Below are positions 1 through 10,700 of a DNA stretch of 64,000 bases, piece after piece. The translations under genes were made by a program, and so were the position numbers. This stretch comes from Bicyclus anynana. Its lineage: Eukaryota; Arthropoda; Insecta; Lepidoptera; Nymphalidae. The notes below the pieces were generated by a model that saw only the letters and a list, made by a program, of their open reading frames with translations, searched no databases and was not told the DNA's origin. The DNA is taken from NCBI RefSeq assembly GCF_947172395.1, contig NC_069098.1, positions 117,001 through 181,000 on the forward strand, written 5' to 3'. The stretch's first letter is position 1, and every line of letters starts with the position of its first letter.

Positions 1-121
1 ATTGTTCGGAACCCTCTTCTTGCGAGTTCAGCTTGCACTTGTTGGATTTTTAGAGAGATAAGGTGATAACTTTGATTTGAGTACTATTTTTTTCAAAATT
101 GCAAAGAATATATATATAAAA

Positions 122-372
122 CTAGCGGACGCGCGCGACTTCGTCCGCGTGAAATGTAGTTTTCACAAATCCCTCTCCCGAGGGTCCCTCTCATGGCTCC
201 CACAATGGATTTTTCCAAAATGAAAAGTAGCCTAGATTTTACACTGGATTACAGTGTAAAATCTATTTCCATTCCAATTTTCAGCCAAATTGGTTCAGTA
301 GTTGCAGTGTTAAAGAGTAAGAAACATCCAAACATTCGTACAAACTTTCATTTTTATAATATTAGAGCTAAT
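122..372 (-). mobile_element. Lep1-type non-autonomous Helitron
   Basis: On the minus strand this 250-bp segment ends in the hairpin GCGGACG...CGTCCGC-like sequence followed by CTAG and a T, the 3' terminus expected of lepidopteran Lep1 Helitrons. The interior shares the 'catggatttttcc...gaaaagtagcct' and 'ctatttccattccaa' blocks with the copy at 10213-10430. The short open frame inside it is not a gene. Confidence 0.75.
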
Positions 373-1420
373 AGGAGTAGAGCTTAATATGGGAATAAAA
401 ATCCCATATTAAGCTCATTCATTTGATGTATCAAACAATGCAGTTTACTAAGCTGTTTTTTATTTCAACTTTCCACCTTGTTATCATATTGTTGTTGCCA
501 TATTCAGATTTATTTATTTATTTATTTATTCAGATTTCATATATTCTCAGTACACATGTCTATGTTTGGGTCACAACTTGATATGTGTACCAAATTTCAA
601 CTTCATTGGTCCAGTAGATTTGGAGAAAATTGACTGTGCTTGTTACCTTGTCTCAGAGATCAGTATCTGGACCACAATCCGATCAAATGATTGCTAAGAA
701 TGTCGAGTGTGACAGATGTGACATTATGATGTGCACGAGTGACCTTATAAGGGTTCTGTTTTAGTATGTATCATGTTCAGAACCTTGCAAATGAGCAGTA
801 TTGCACAATTGAAAGAAAACCAGAAAGCTGCTTGTACACTGAACAACAGATTGCTCACACCGACATGCTTCTCTATACCAACTGTTTCAATCGTGCTAAA
901 ATGCTAACAATATAATTATTGGTAATTTCTCATACTTGTCAGGTTTTATCAAATCCATGTTTAGAAATAAATATTTAATTCCATGGATTCACTCTGTGGC
1001 TGCAGCAATAGTCATTACCAAGGAAAGTTTTCATCAAACTTTAAGTCTAAATTCATAATAGTTTCAGTTTACAAGAACTTTTGAGATACTTCAGGTTAAG
1101 TTATGATAACATAAAGGTGATAATGATAAGTCATAAAATGGAGAAAGTTTATGCCGAGAAGTGTACACGACAAATTCTGCCAGGGTTTCAGGTCCCACAT
1201 CGGAGCGACTGGATTGGAATTTCACTAATTATTTTTTGTTGAATTTGTTATTGCCAGCAAAAGGAACCAATATACTATAACCATATTAGAAATAAGCAGC
1301 AAGGACTTCATAGTTGGCACTCTGTCATGTATAGATTTAATGTATCAGGTAAATTTGCCAAGTTTAATAATTGGAAGTGCAAGTGCCCAGTAGGGTGTAA
1401 GTGTGCCTGTGTGTACTCAC
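373..1420. other. Akt intron, no gene seen
   Basis: About 1 kb of AT-rich sequence downstream (minus sense) of the second Akt coding exon. I see no exon-like open stretch with splice sites and no RNA gene. It is read as the first part of the Akt intron, which continues past the left edge. Confidence 0.5.
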
Positions 1421-1964
1421 GATGCGGCGCGGGTCCCGGAAGCTGGTGCCGAGCTGCGCGATGTCGCCGTCGTCGCTGTCCGGGATGCCGGCGAAGGGCG
1501 CGGGCGCGTCGGGCGCGCCGGGGCCGCCCTGGCCGCCCTCGCCGCCCTGCTCGCCGAGCTGCGACGCCACGTAGCGGATGGCCGCCACCCACTCCTCGCT
1601 GCAACACGACACGCCGTGAGTGCGCCGCCAGTACCCAGCCCACGCCCGCCGCCGCCGCCACCTACCGCTCCTTGTCCGTGTCCACGGCGAAGTTGCGCTC
1701 GATGACCGTGGTCCACTGCAGGCCGCGGATGGTGAACACGTGCGGCCGCGGCTTGTCCACGGCCATGATCTGGCAGTCGCGCACCGTGAACTTGTTGAGC
1801 GGGTCACGGTAGTTGTTGCGCTCGGGCTGCGCCTTGAAGCCCACCAGGTCGCCGTTGTCGAACAGGATGAAGTAGCGGTCGCGCCAGTTGCGGATGTGCT
1901 CCCCGCGCTTCAGCAGCCAGCCCTGCTTCACGATGGCCCCGGGCGCCGCCTCCAGCTCCGCCAT
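1421..1964 (-). CDS. Akt: Akt/PKB serine-threonine kinase, first two coding exons
   Basis: AKT is the PIP3-activated kinase of the insulin/PI3K pathway, recruited to the plasma membrane by its N-terminal PH domain. Coding exon 1 is 1964-1666 (ATG at 1964-1962) and exon 2 is 1598-1421. The donor is GAGCG|GTAGG, the acceptor TTGCAG|CGAGG, and exon 2 ends CGCATC|GTGAGT. The joined frame gives a PH domain at residues about 10-112 with the family motifs GWLLKRGEHIRNWRDRYF, CQIMAVDKP and TIRGLQWTTVIERNFAVD. Lys19, Glu22, Arg28 and Arg30 align with the phosphoinositide-contacting K14, E17, R23 and R25 of human AKT1. After the PH domain comes a Gly/Ala/Pro-rich linker ending IAQLGTSFRDPRRI. The kinase domain and hydrophobic motif must lie beyond position 1. 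Exons are GC-rich in an AT-rich intron. Identification is firm; the exon 2 end is slightly less certain. Confidence 0.93.
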
Positions 1965-2220
1965 GGCGCCGGCGGGCCCGTCGCTCCCGCGCGCGTTCAG
2001 CCGCGTGCGATCGTGCTGCCCGCGCCCGTGCGCGCACTACGCATGTTTCGCTCGCCGCGCTAGGAAAATACGACGATTTAAACGGTTTCGGACTGCAAAG
2101 TGCAAAACGACACGAATTAGCGACGTAGCCTCGCGGCAGTTCACTGACGAAGTAAGAAAGTGTCAAATTCTAGCAAAACACCCAACGCTCGCTTGTATCG
2201 CTTATGAGTATGGCCATTAG
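1965..2220 (-). promoter_or_regulatory. Akt 5' UTR / proximal promoter region
   Basis: The CG-rich stretch just upstream of the Akt ATG (about 1965-2060) grades into AT-rich sequence by 2200. It fits a short 5' UTR and proximal promoter. I cannot place a transcription start or rule out an upstream non-coding exon. Confidence 0.35.
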
Positions 2221-3013
2221 AGAAAAAGAGATATCCGATTAAATAAATGTTACGAATGTCACTTTATATTTGGTCGCATTATATCCTATTTTGACAAATT
2301 AGTACCCTATGTCTACCGGTAGGTGATTAAATGGCGCTGCACGCTGCTATTTATTTCTATTGTTCACGTTTCTTTTCTTCAAACGAGATTTTCTTTTTTT
2401 ACTCACGTTTCAATTCACGCTACCCTTATCCCCAATAAAAAACAAAAGTTGACAAGCATAGAGTGTTTATCTCACTCACTTTATTCAATAATCATTATTG
2501 TTGGTACCAGACAAAAAATAGCAAATACACACAACGCCAAGTGCCAACACGTTGTAGGTCCACAACACCACAGAGTAATAAAAAATATAATAAAAAAATA
2601 TTTAGCCGACTTTCAAAACCAAAATTAAATTAAACTATAAATCAAAAATAACATCGTATGGGCTACCTTCTGATCAGTTTGAAGGCGGTGCCAAGCCAGT
2701 GATGTATTAATTCAAGCCGTTCGATTTCCATTTTTACCCGACTACGGCGAAGCCAAAAGGATGGGTAATGATTTTGGCGGTCTATGTATTTATGATTGGT
2801 GGCATGGTGATTTTATTAAATGAGGTATTAAAAGATTCTTAATAATTCAAATTGAGACATAGGCTATATAAATTTTAATAAAAATTGAAATGGTGGAATT
2901 TAAACCTCATAAGGTTCATTGTTAGTAGTATTAGAGTATTCTAACCTCGAAAAAAATGAAACAGAGATAATCACTATGTGTTTGGTATTACACGAAAGGT
3001 CTTGGCGAGCATA
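2221..3013. other. Intergenic between divergent Akt and stoned
   Basis: AT-rich sequence with no exon-like frame. A stretch near 2690-2780 resembles dispersed repeat material (a 'ttacccgactacgg' block), but I cannot delimit an element. Confidence 0.4.
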
Positions 3014-3265
3014 TCTATATATATAAAAGAAAGTCGTGTTAGTTACTCCACTTATAGAGAAGGACATAGGATACTTTTTGTTTTTTTGTTTACGGGTAGA
3101 GTAGGGGTAGAGTAGGGGTAGAGTAGGGGTAGAGTAGGGGTAGGGTAGGGGTAGGGTAGGGTAGGGGTAGGGTTGAGGCTTAGACCATTAATAACGGTCT
3201 AAGGGTAGAGGTAGTTGAAAGTTTACATCGAGTTTCACGCGGACGAAGTCGCGGGCGTCCGCTAG
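3014..3265 (+). mobile_element. Non-autonomous Helitron with GGGTA minisatellite
   Basis: It begins TCTATATATATAAAAG directly after an A. It ends with the hairpin GCGGACGAAGTCGCGGGCG...TCCG followed by CTAG at 3262-3265 and a T. TC start, hairpin plus CTAG end, and insertion between A and T are Helitron hallmarks. A (GTAGGGGTAGA)-type array fills 3095-3175. Confidence 0.8.
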
Positions 3266-3297
3266 TATATACATATATCTATCTATATCTATATCTA

Positions 3298-4288
3298 TAT
3301 CTATAATCTATAATAATATTATAAAGAGGTAAAGTTTGTAAGTTTGTAACATTCTTTAAATGGGGTAATCTTCGGAACTACTGGTCCGATTTCAAAAATT
3401 CTTTCACCAGTAGATTGCTACATTATCGGGCAGTGCTATAGGCTATATTTTACTAAGATATTTTATATAGGTATCATATATATTAGCAGAGTTATCACAG
3501 TTTTTGTCATACAGGTCGGACCGAAAATCCTCTTAGACAGACTTATTCGCATTAAGTAAAATTTAAATTAATGTATAGAGACTTTATGTATCTTTATAAG
3601 TTCTACAAAAAAGTCCGCGACACCATATATCTATCTTCTATATATTAGCAGATATAGTACCTTTTGTGTTTTAAAAAATATTAATTTTATATACTTAGGT
3701 TTACGTTATTATTTATACTACTAAGCTTTAATCCTTATCAAAATAAATTATTTAATAATCACAAGGATATTACGGAGATAAGATTTGCCCTTTACATGTT
3801 ATACTTAAATAGTTTCGGAGATAATACAAAAATTCTAAAAGACGCAGAAATTTCGCTATATGACGCCCCGCGCTTTCATTTACGTAGTTCCCGTTCCCGT
3901 GTGAATATGGGGATCAAACATAGCCTATGACACAGGGGTAGAGGTAGGGTAGAGGTAGGGTAGAGGTAGGGTAGGGGTGGGGTAGAGGTAGGGTAGTGGT
4001 AGGATAGGGAAGTGGTAGGGTAGGGGTAGGATTAGGGTGAGATTGGGGTACGGATGGTATAGGGGGTAGGGTAGGGACCCCTTCCCTACCCTACCCCTAT
4101 AGGGTAGAGTTGGGTTGGGTAGGGTAAGGTAGGGGTAGGGTAGGGATAGTGTAGGGTAGGGGTAGAGTAGGGGTAGGGTAGGGGTAGGGTAGGGTTTAGG
4201 GTAGGATAGGGGTATTGTATGGATAGAGTAGACGTAGTTGAAAGTTTACATCGAGTTTCACGCGGACGAAGTCGCGGGTGTCCGCTAG
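3298..4288 (+). mobile_element. Larger Lep1-type Helitron with GGGTAG array
   Basis: A second Helitron of the same group follows almost immediately. Its body (about 3320-3920) reappears inverted at 10880-11600 and in part at 34735-35110. A degenerate GGGTAG/GGTAG minisatellite occupies 3930-4225, and the element ends with the hairpin and CTAG at 4285-4288. The 5' limit within the TCTATA-rich run is uncertain. Confidence 0.7.
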
Positions 4289-4605
4289 TAAAATATAAAT
4301 GCGAAAGGTCATTCACGAAATCCCGAGTACCTTGTTTATATTACTCAAACCTTGTCCTAACAGTAACGATTACATTATATAAAGACTCATCCAAATTGGT
4401 GCTTGCAAAATGGTCGTTCGAAAGTACATACATTTCGAAGATCCATTTTTATTTAGATAATTTCTTAGTATAAAATAGGTTGCGATGTGACATGATTCCA
4501 AATATTTTATAAACAATGCTAGCTGTGTTCACGCTCAGCCTATTCTCATCTGCTCAGATGAGGTAGAATGATGTTTTTAAATAGGTACATGGATTCACCT
4601 CGACG
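4289..4605. other. Intergenic, nothing seen
   Basis: AT-rich spacer between the Helitron and the GC-rich start region of stoned. No supported gene or repeat. Confidence 0.4.
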
Positions 4606-4825
4606 GTGAACTACTGCAGCGACGAAATCGGCGCGTATCGACTGTGACGGTCGGTCCTCAGCACACCGCCATGTACTCGGCGGGACGAGGAGGCTGCGCG
4701 CAGGCGCGCGCCAGGCGCTCGATAGGCGCACGCAGGCCGCGCGGAGCGGGCGCGGTTGGGCCAGTGTCGAGCCAGGCGCCCCGAGCGCCGCCCGCCCGTC
4801 GTCGTCGGCGCGTGTTGCGATGAAG
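4606..4825 (+). promoter_or_regulatory. GC island: presumptive stoned promoter and 5' UTR exon
   Basis: An abrupt CpG-dense block starting near 4610 ends at a plausible donor, ATGAAG|GTACAG (intron from 4826). The next acceptor is TTTTTACAG at 5391-5393, just before the stoned-A ATG. This fits a non-coding first exon spliced to 5394. The evidence is composition plus splice consensus only; no TATA or initiator is claimed. Confidence 0.4.
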
Positions 4826-5393
4826 GTACAGCCCGACCCGTAGCGCGCTAGCCCTGGCCTAGGTGCCGGTGCTCTCGGTACGTCCCTCGCCGCGCCGCTT
4901 CCCGATCGTTCCGCTCACCGGCGACTCATTGTCTGGAGCCCTTTCGTCCCTCCTCGTCCGCGACACTTCCAGAGGTCGGAGCCGACTTTTCATCGCATAT
5001 GCACACGAATCTCCGCCACAGACTACGTTTAGGCGCTCGGTTCGATCGATACCATGAGACTGAGACTCTGTCGCCCTTCCTACTCCTTGCCATCTTCTCG
5101 TATTCACTTTATTGGAACCCCAACGAAGTGCAAGTACGGTTAACATCAAAATTGTAATGAATCTTTCGGTTTGGGTTTCAAATGATAAATGCCAAAAATG
5201 GAGTCATCGCTATGTTGAAACCATGTTGTTGCAAATACAGTAATTATTGCAACAAAATGGTTTTAATATACCTTGTTGAGAAAATATTTTAAGACAATTT
5301 AAAGCTGCAATGCGAAACTTTTAGTAGTATTCCTTTAACTGTTGTATTTCAAAAGTAAGCTGTAAATATAACTTAGTAATTTTATTTTTACAG

Positions 5394-5424
5394 CAACACA
5401 AAGATCTACTGAGAAGGTCATATA
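5394..5424 (+). promoter_or_regulatory. Stoned 5' leader at exon 2 start
   Basis: After the pyrimidine-rich acceptor at 5391-5393 there are 31 nt to the stoned-A ATG. The start context is AUA-AUG-C, with A at -3 but no G at +4, so it is only moderately strong. That matters because a second reading frame is translated downstream on what is presumably the same mRNA. Confidence 0.55.
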
Positions 5425-7728
5425 ATGCTAAAGTTACCCAAAGGCCTTAAAAAGAAGAAAAAAGGCAAAAAATCAAAACGAAAAGGAGAGGACGAATTAT
5501 TTACTGAAGAAGAGCTCGAAAAATACAGAAGAGAACATCAACACCCTGATAACGGAGAGGCATCGACTAAAGAAAATGAAGAATGGTCCAAATTTAAGGA
5601 TTTGACAACCGGAGTTGATACTGTACTAAAAAAAACTCAAGGTGATCTTGATCGTATAAAATCTACGTCCTTCTTTCAGCGTGTTAAATCAGTTCCAAAA
5701 GAAGCTAAACCTGCGAAGGAAGAACTTCATCGACCCGTAGTCGAAGTTACCGAAGCAGACTTTCCTCAACTTCTTGCCGCTAAAGCAGAAGCTGAGAACG
5801 AAGATAAAAGCGATTACGGAGTCACTGACGACGAGTCGGAATACGAAGAAGATCAAGACGATATATTTGATACTTCGTACGTTGATGCCGTTGAACGAGG
5901 TGAAGTCAAGCTTGCCTACGTTCCAGATTCCCCGGAAGAGTTTCAAGACGATGACATATTTGATACCTCTCATGTAGATGCTCTTATCAAGGGGCAAGAG
6001 GGGAAAAGTATTAAGGGTAAGAAAGCATTAGATATAGGCGTTGCTGTTGAAGTACTAACTGGTCGTATAGATAATGTTAAAATCACTACTAAACGACCAA
6101 AAAGGATTATACCAGGTGATTTATTATTAGAAAGTACTGACGGGGAACCTTTACCAATTTCAACATCCGCTGTTAGTGAGCCAGTGGAAAAAAGTATATT
6201 AGATCTTGACACTGACGTACCCATTACGACTCCAATAGACCTTAGTGTTTCTTTACATACTTCGTTAATACAGCAAAAGAAAGCGGAAAGCTTAGAAGAG
6301 ACAACAGTTTTACCAATCGAAGTAACAGAAACTAATAGTGCTGAAACTGAGATTGATGAATTTGCACTATTAGCGGCAGAATCACTAGAGGTTAAATCCA
6401 CTGTTATCAAACTAGAAGAAAAAGAAATAGCAGTTGAGCCAGTTTTACAAGAGTCTTGGTCAGTATTTGAAGCCGATAAAAACGAATCTGTTTTTGCAGA
6501 AGGCATTGTTGAAGACCAATTAGATGTAATAGATCCATACCTTGATCAAGATGACCCTTTCGACACAAGTTTTGCTGATGCTGTGATTCCAGCTACCCAC
6601 CATAAAGAAATAAAACAAGAAGCGGTTATATTGGAAGACGACGACGATTTTGACCCTCGAGCGGAAGAAGTTCAAATACATTTAAATAACAGGCGAAAAT
6701 CTTCTGTGCGTATTCATTTGATAAATCCTTCGGGTGTAAGAGAGTCTATTACTTCTGATGATACCTTAGACCCAGAAGAAAGTGTAACTACAAGGGACCT
6801 TTTAGGAGGAAGTACTACTGATTTATCTCAGTTGGGAGATTCACCTTTGGATCCTGTAGATATCAATAACGGGGAAGTAGATCCATTTGACACAACAATT
6901 GTTGATAAAATCGTAGCACCTGGAAAAGTAGAGTTAAAGTTGTTAGAACAAGAACTGATTGGAAGTGCACCCTCCACGTCTATATTTCGAGTGCCCAGTG
7001 ATCCTGACTTTGATCCTAGAGCTGATGAACCTATACAATCAGAAAGAAGAGCATCGCGTCCTGAAAATCTTATTGTAAGTAAAAGTGTGGTCTTCGATGT
7101 TGATGGAGCAGAGTCATCGGAGTTAGATAGTAAATTTAAATCAGGAAAACCGTTGACACCATATTATACTAGGGAAGTTTCCATAACTGAAGATTTAGAC
7201 GAAGAAGCGGAGACTTTTGATAAAGTACCAGAAGTTCTAACAAGAGCTCGCTCCGAGGAAGATTTGACAACAAACACCGTTTACCCTCGGAATAAGCGGC
7301 GACACTCAGAGTTCCCTCAATCGGCTCAAAATATAAGTAATTCAAAGGCGAGTGACTTGCTTCACGGCAAACCTAACGAAATAGAGGTTAAGGTATTGAC
7401 ACCGATCGGCCCGCCTGCCAAGCACGCCTCTGCCAAAGTAGAGTCCGATCCATTCGATACTTCGTTTGCTACAAATATTGCACCGAGTAAAACTGAATTG
7501 AAGTTATTAGCAAAGGAATTCTCCTGCGACGATACTGCTCCTGACGGCGAACCTGACTTATTAGAAACTTCAGACGATATTTTTCATATTAAAGCGCTCA
7601 CCCCAGAACCGCCTGATACTCAAAGCTCAAAAGAAGAAGATTTTGATCCATTCGATACTTCGTTTGCCAGTGATCTTAATCCCGGTCGAACTGAAATTAA
7701 ATTACTCGAGTCTGAATTTATGAACTAG
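5425..7728 (+). CDS. stnA: Stoned A, first cistron of dicistronic stoned
   Basis: STONED A acts presynaptically in clathrin-mediated synaptic-vesicle recycling in Drosophila. This 767-residue frame has no intron. It starts with the family-typical basic N-terminus (MLKLPKGLKKKKKGKK) followed by ELFTEEELEKYRRE. AP-2-ear-type motifs recur. DIFDTS occurs twice at about residues 150-190. DPF-containing units DPFDTSFAD, DPFDTTIVD, DPFDTSFAT and DPFDTSFAS follow, and the last three are each followed by an ELKLL/EIKLL helix block. There is also FDPRA twice. The protein is acidic and looks largely disordered. Strikingly, the only methionines are residue 1 and residue 766 of 767. Composition is much more AT-rich than the second cistron. 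The stop at 7726-7728 is 20 nt before the stoned-B ATG. The identification rests on motif content and on its position before a clear stonin. Confidence 0.9.
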   Translation: MLKLPKGLKKKKKGKKSKRKGEDELFTEEELEKYRREHQHPDNGEASTKENEEWSKFKDLTTGVDTVLKKTQGDLDRIKSTSFFQRVKSVPKEAKPAKEELHRPVVEVTEADFPQLLAAKAEAENEDKSDYGVTDDESEYEEDQDDIFDTSYVDAVERGEVKLAYVPDSPEEFQDDDIFDTSHVDALIKGQEGKSIKGKKALDIGVAVEVLTGRIDNVKITTKRPKRIIPGDLLLESTDGEPLPISTSAVSEPVEKSILDLDTDVPITTPIDLSVSLHTSLIQQKKAESLEETTVLPIEVTETNSAETEIDEFALLAAESLEVKSTVIKLEEKEIAVEPVLQESWSVFEADKNESVFAEGIVEDQLDVIDPYLDQDDPFDTSFADAVIPATHHKEIKQEAVILEDDDDFDPRAEEVQIHLNNRRKSSVRIHLINPSGVRESITSDDTLDPEESVTTRDLLGGSTTDLSQLGDSPLDPVDINNGEVDPFDTTIVDKIVAPGKVELKLLEQELIGSAPSTSIFRVPSDPDFDPRADEPIQSERRASRPENLIVSKSVVFDVDGAESSELDSKFKSGKPLTPYYTREVSITEDLDEEAETFDKVPEVLTRARSEEDLTTNTVYPRNKRRHSEFPQSAQNISNSKASDLLHGKPNEIEVKVLTPIGPPAKHASAKVESDPFDTSFATNIAPSKTELKLLAKEFSCDDTAPDGEPDLLETSDDIFHIKALTPEPPDTQSSKEEDFDPFDTSFASDLNPGRTEIKLLESEFMN

Positions 7729-7748
7729 TATAAATTAGCTAAATCAAA
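7729..7748 (+). promoter_or_regulatory. 20-nt intercistronic spacer of stoned
   Basis: This AT-rich spacer contains no AUG. The downstream stoned-B start lies in a strong insect context (CAAA-AUG-G). The stoned-A frame ends AUG-AAC-UAG, so the last AUG before the stoned-B start opens a two-codon frame that closes 20 nt upstream. Confidence 0.7.
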
Positions 7749-10700
7749 ATGGCTTTCAACCCTTTCTTAAGTATGAATGACATGACGGCGCCAGTGTCGG
7801 CAACTGAAATCCTGAATCCCTTCATGATGTCCGATCCGGAACCCTCTGACGTCGGAACCGGAGATAACCCGTTCGCAGCCAGCAATCCCTTTTCAGATTT
7901 CGGTGACACCTATGAACCGCAAGTCGGCGACACGGTGCCCGCGGACATCTTCGGGGGCGCCGAGCCCGCAGCCGTCTGCGCCAAACAGTTTACCGATATC
8001 GACGCTATCGATGTATTCGGAAACCAAACTGTCGAAGCTGAAAGACTTATGAAACCGACTGAACTCGAGCTGGTCTCCACCATCGTCGACTGCAGCTATT
8101 CGAACGAAGACGACACCAGAGAGTCACGGCCGGCGATGCGCCCGTTGCCTACCGAAACACAAAATCTAATCTTAACAGTGACAGGACAAATGGAATTTAC
8201 GAGTTCCGATTTGTTAGATCGTATCCCGCCGACGCGCACTCCGAGTCCCGTTTCGGTACGCGACATCCATTCGCCCAGCCCCACGCCCGAGCCCGACCTG
8301 TTCGAGGAGCCCCCCGCCGCCGCCGCCGTCGCCGCCGCCCCCGCCGCCGCCGACTTCAACCGCAACAAGCCCGCCCGGCCGCCGCCCGCGCGCCCGCCCC
8401 GCCCCGCGCCGCCGCCGCGCCCGGCGCAGGCGCCGCCGGCCGCCGCCGACGAGATCAACCTCTTCGACGCTCCCGTCCCGACTGTTGTGAAACCTACCAA
8501 AGAAGCGATCTTGAGTTTGTATTCCGTTCCGAAAAAAGAAGAGAAACAAATAGATTTTCTGAGCGACGACATACCGGAGCTGTCGTCCGAGGTCCCGCAG
8601 TCTCGTCCGACAGACATAACGTTGACGTCTACGACGACCGACTCCGCTGGCTCGCTATTCACTGAGCCGGTCGCTTCGGTCGCGCCCGCCTTCACTGAGC
8701 CGGACACTCCCGACGCAGCGTTCGCCGCGTCGACGTCGACTCCCGTCGTGGAGGCGGAGGTGCCGATGGACTGCTCCGAGCCGTCGGCAGAAATTCCTTC
8801 CTCGTTGAACGCGTCCCCGTTCGCCGATATTACCGAATATCAAGTTCACCCAATCAACGAGACCGATAAAAATCCGTTCGAAAGCGACGACATGAGAGAT
8901 GACAGTCTTTTCGGTGCAGAAGTCCTCAAATCCGAGGACGTTCACATGACTCCGAACGTCGACGACACTCCTTTCACCGTAAACGACGTTTTCGTTTCCG
9001 CGCCTCCGTCCAACGTCAGCGGGTCTCCCATGGACGCGTTCGGCGCCAGCGCAGACGAGCGAGCCGACGACGCGTTCGCAGCGCACGCGCAGCCCGCGTC
9101 GGCGCCCGACGTCGGCTGGGACGCGAGCGAGTCGATGGGCGAGGATCCTTTTCCTAAGTCACAGGACGCCTTCGACGCCTTCTCCGCTAAGTTCGATTCC
9201 ACCGGAGCGAATCAAATGTATACAGGTAATCGTCTAGGTAATTTAAGCTAACACAGCTCATAGATCGATTTGATCTGACGCAAGTCTTTCTGCTGCAGAC
9301 GCGTGGGGCGACAACGGCGCCGACGACGTCGGGCCCGCCGGCTTCGAGGCCGAAGCGTTCGACCCGTTCCTGAGCATGGGCGCGCCCCCGCCGCCCGCCG
9401 CCACGCCGCGCCTCGAGCACCAGGACTCGCGAGACTCTGCGGACGACACGTTCTCCGTGTTCATTCGGTGCGTCGTGACTCTGGTGTGCGTCTCGCAAAC
9501 GATTCACTGTGATACTGATCCATGATATCTCGCCGCAGACCCAAGGAGGCAGACGCGAGCGGAGCGGAGAGCGTGCCGGCGCTGGCGCCGCCGCCGCGGC
9601 CGCAGGCGCCGCCCGACGCGGCGCGCGTCAACCCCTTCGACGCGAGCGGCGCCGAGCCGTCCTCTACCTCCACAGAGCAGGGCCGGGCGCGCGCCGGCAG
9701 CGGCGCCGAGACGCCGCCCACGCCGCTGTTCGACGACGACGTGTCGGTGCCGCTGGAGGACTTCCCGCGCGTCAAGTACGGCGGGCCCGGCTGGGAGATG
9801 CAGCTGCGGCAGCCCAACAAGAAGAAGATCACCGGCCAGAGGTATGCGCCGCCGCGGAGCGCTCGGCGCCCGGCGGCCGGCTCGCGCTGACTCGACGTCG
9901 TCCGCAGGTTCTGGAAGAAGATATTCGTGCGTCTGGCGATGCAGGGCGACAGCCCGGTGGTGCAGCTGCTGAACAGCGCGAGCGACAAGGAGCCCCTCCA
10001 GGAGCTGCCGCTGCAGGCGTGCTACTCCGTGTCCGAGGTGGGCGCGCAGCAGTTCGACCAGTTCGGCAAGATCTTCACTGTCAAGCTGCAGTACGTCTTC
10101 TACAAGGAGCGACCTGGCGTCAGGTACTGCGTAATGATATGTTGTCTGTACTGATATTGTAAAAAGGAAAGATTTATTTCTATTTATAGATTATTTGTGT
10201 GTTTGTATGTAACTAGCGGACGCCCGCGACTTCGTCCGCGTAAAATTAGTTTTTTTAGGAATCCCTCGGAAACCATGGATTTTTCCGGGATGAAAAGTAG
10301 CCTATATGTTAATCCAGAATAAAATCTATTTCCATTCCAAATTTCATCCAAATCGCTTTAGCAGCCGCAGCGTAAAGGAGGAACAAACATACACACACAC
10401 ACAAACTTTCGTCTTTAAAATATTAGTGTGATAGCGGTCATGCTTTCGCTTTCGCTTTTACTTATGTACACATCTTCCCTACCCCTACCTTACCCTACTG
10501 CCTACCTAACCTACCCAACCCTACTGTGCCCCTACTTTTCCGTTACCCTACCGCTAACCCTAACCCTACCCTACCCCTTCCTTACCTCTACCCTACCCTT
10601 ACCCTACCCCTACCTTACCCGTACCCTACCCGTACTCTACCCTACCCGTACCCTACCCTACTCGTACCCTACACCTTCCCTGCCCTAACTCTATCCTACC

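Noticed and set aside
4086..4316. Minus-strand Pro/Tyr/Thr-rich frame
   Set aside because: Translation of the GGGTAG minisatellite inside a Helitron.
8096..9086. Minus-strand frames within stoned-B
   Set aside because: Shadows of a GC-rich coding exon confirmed by NPF motifs and frame-consistent splicing.
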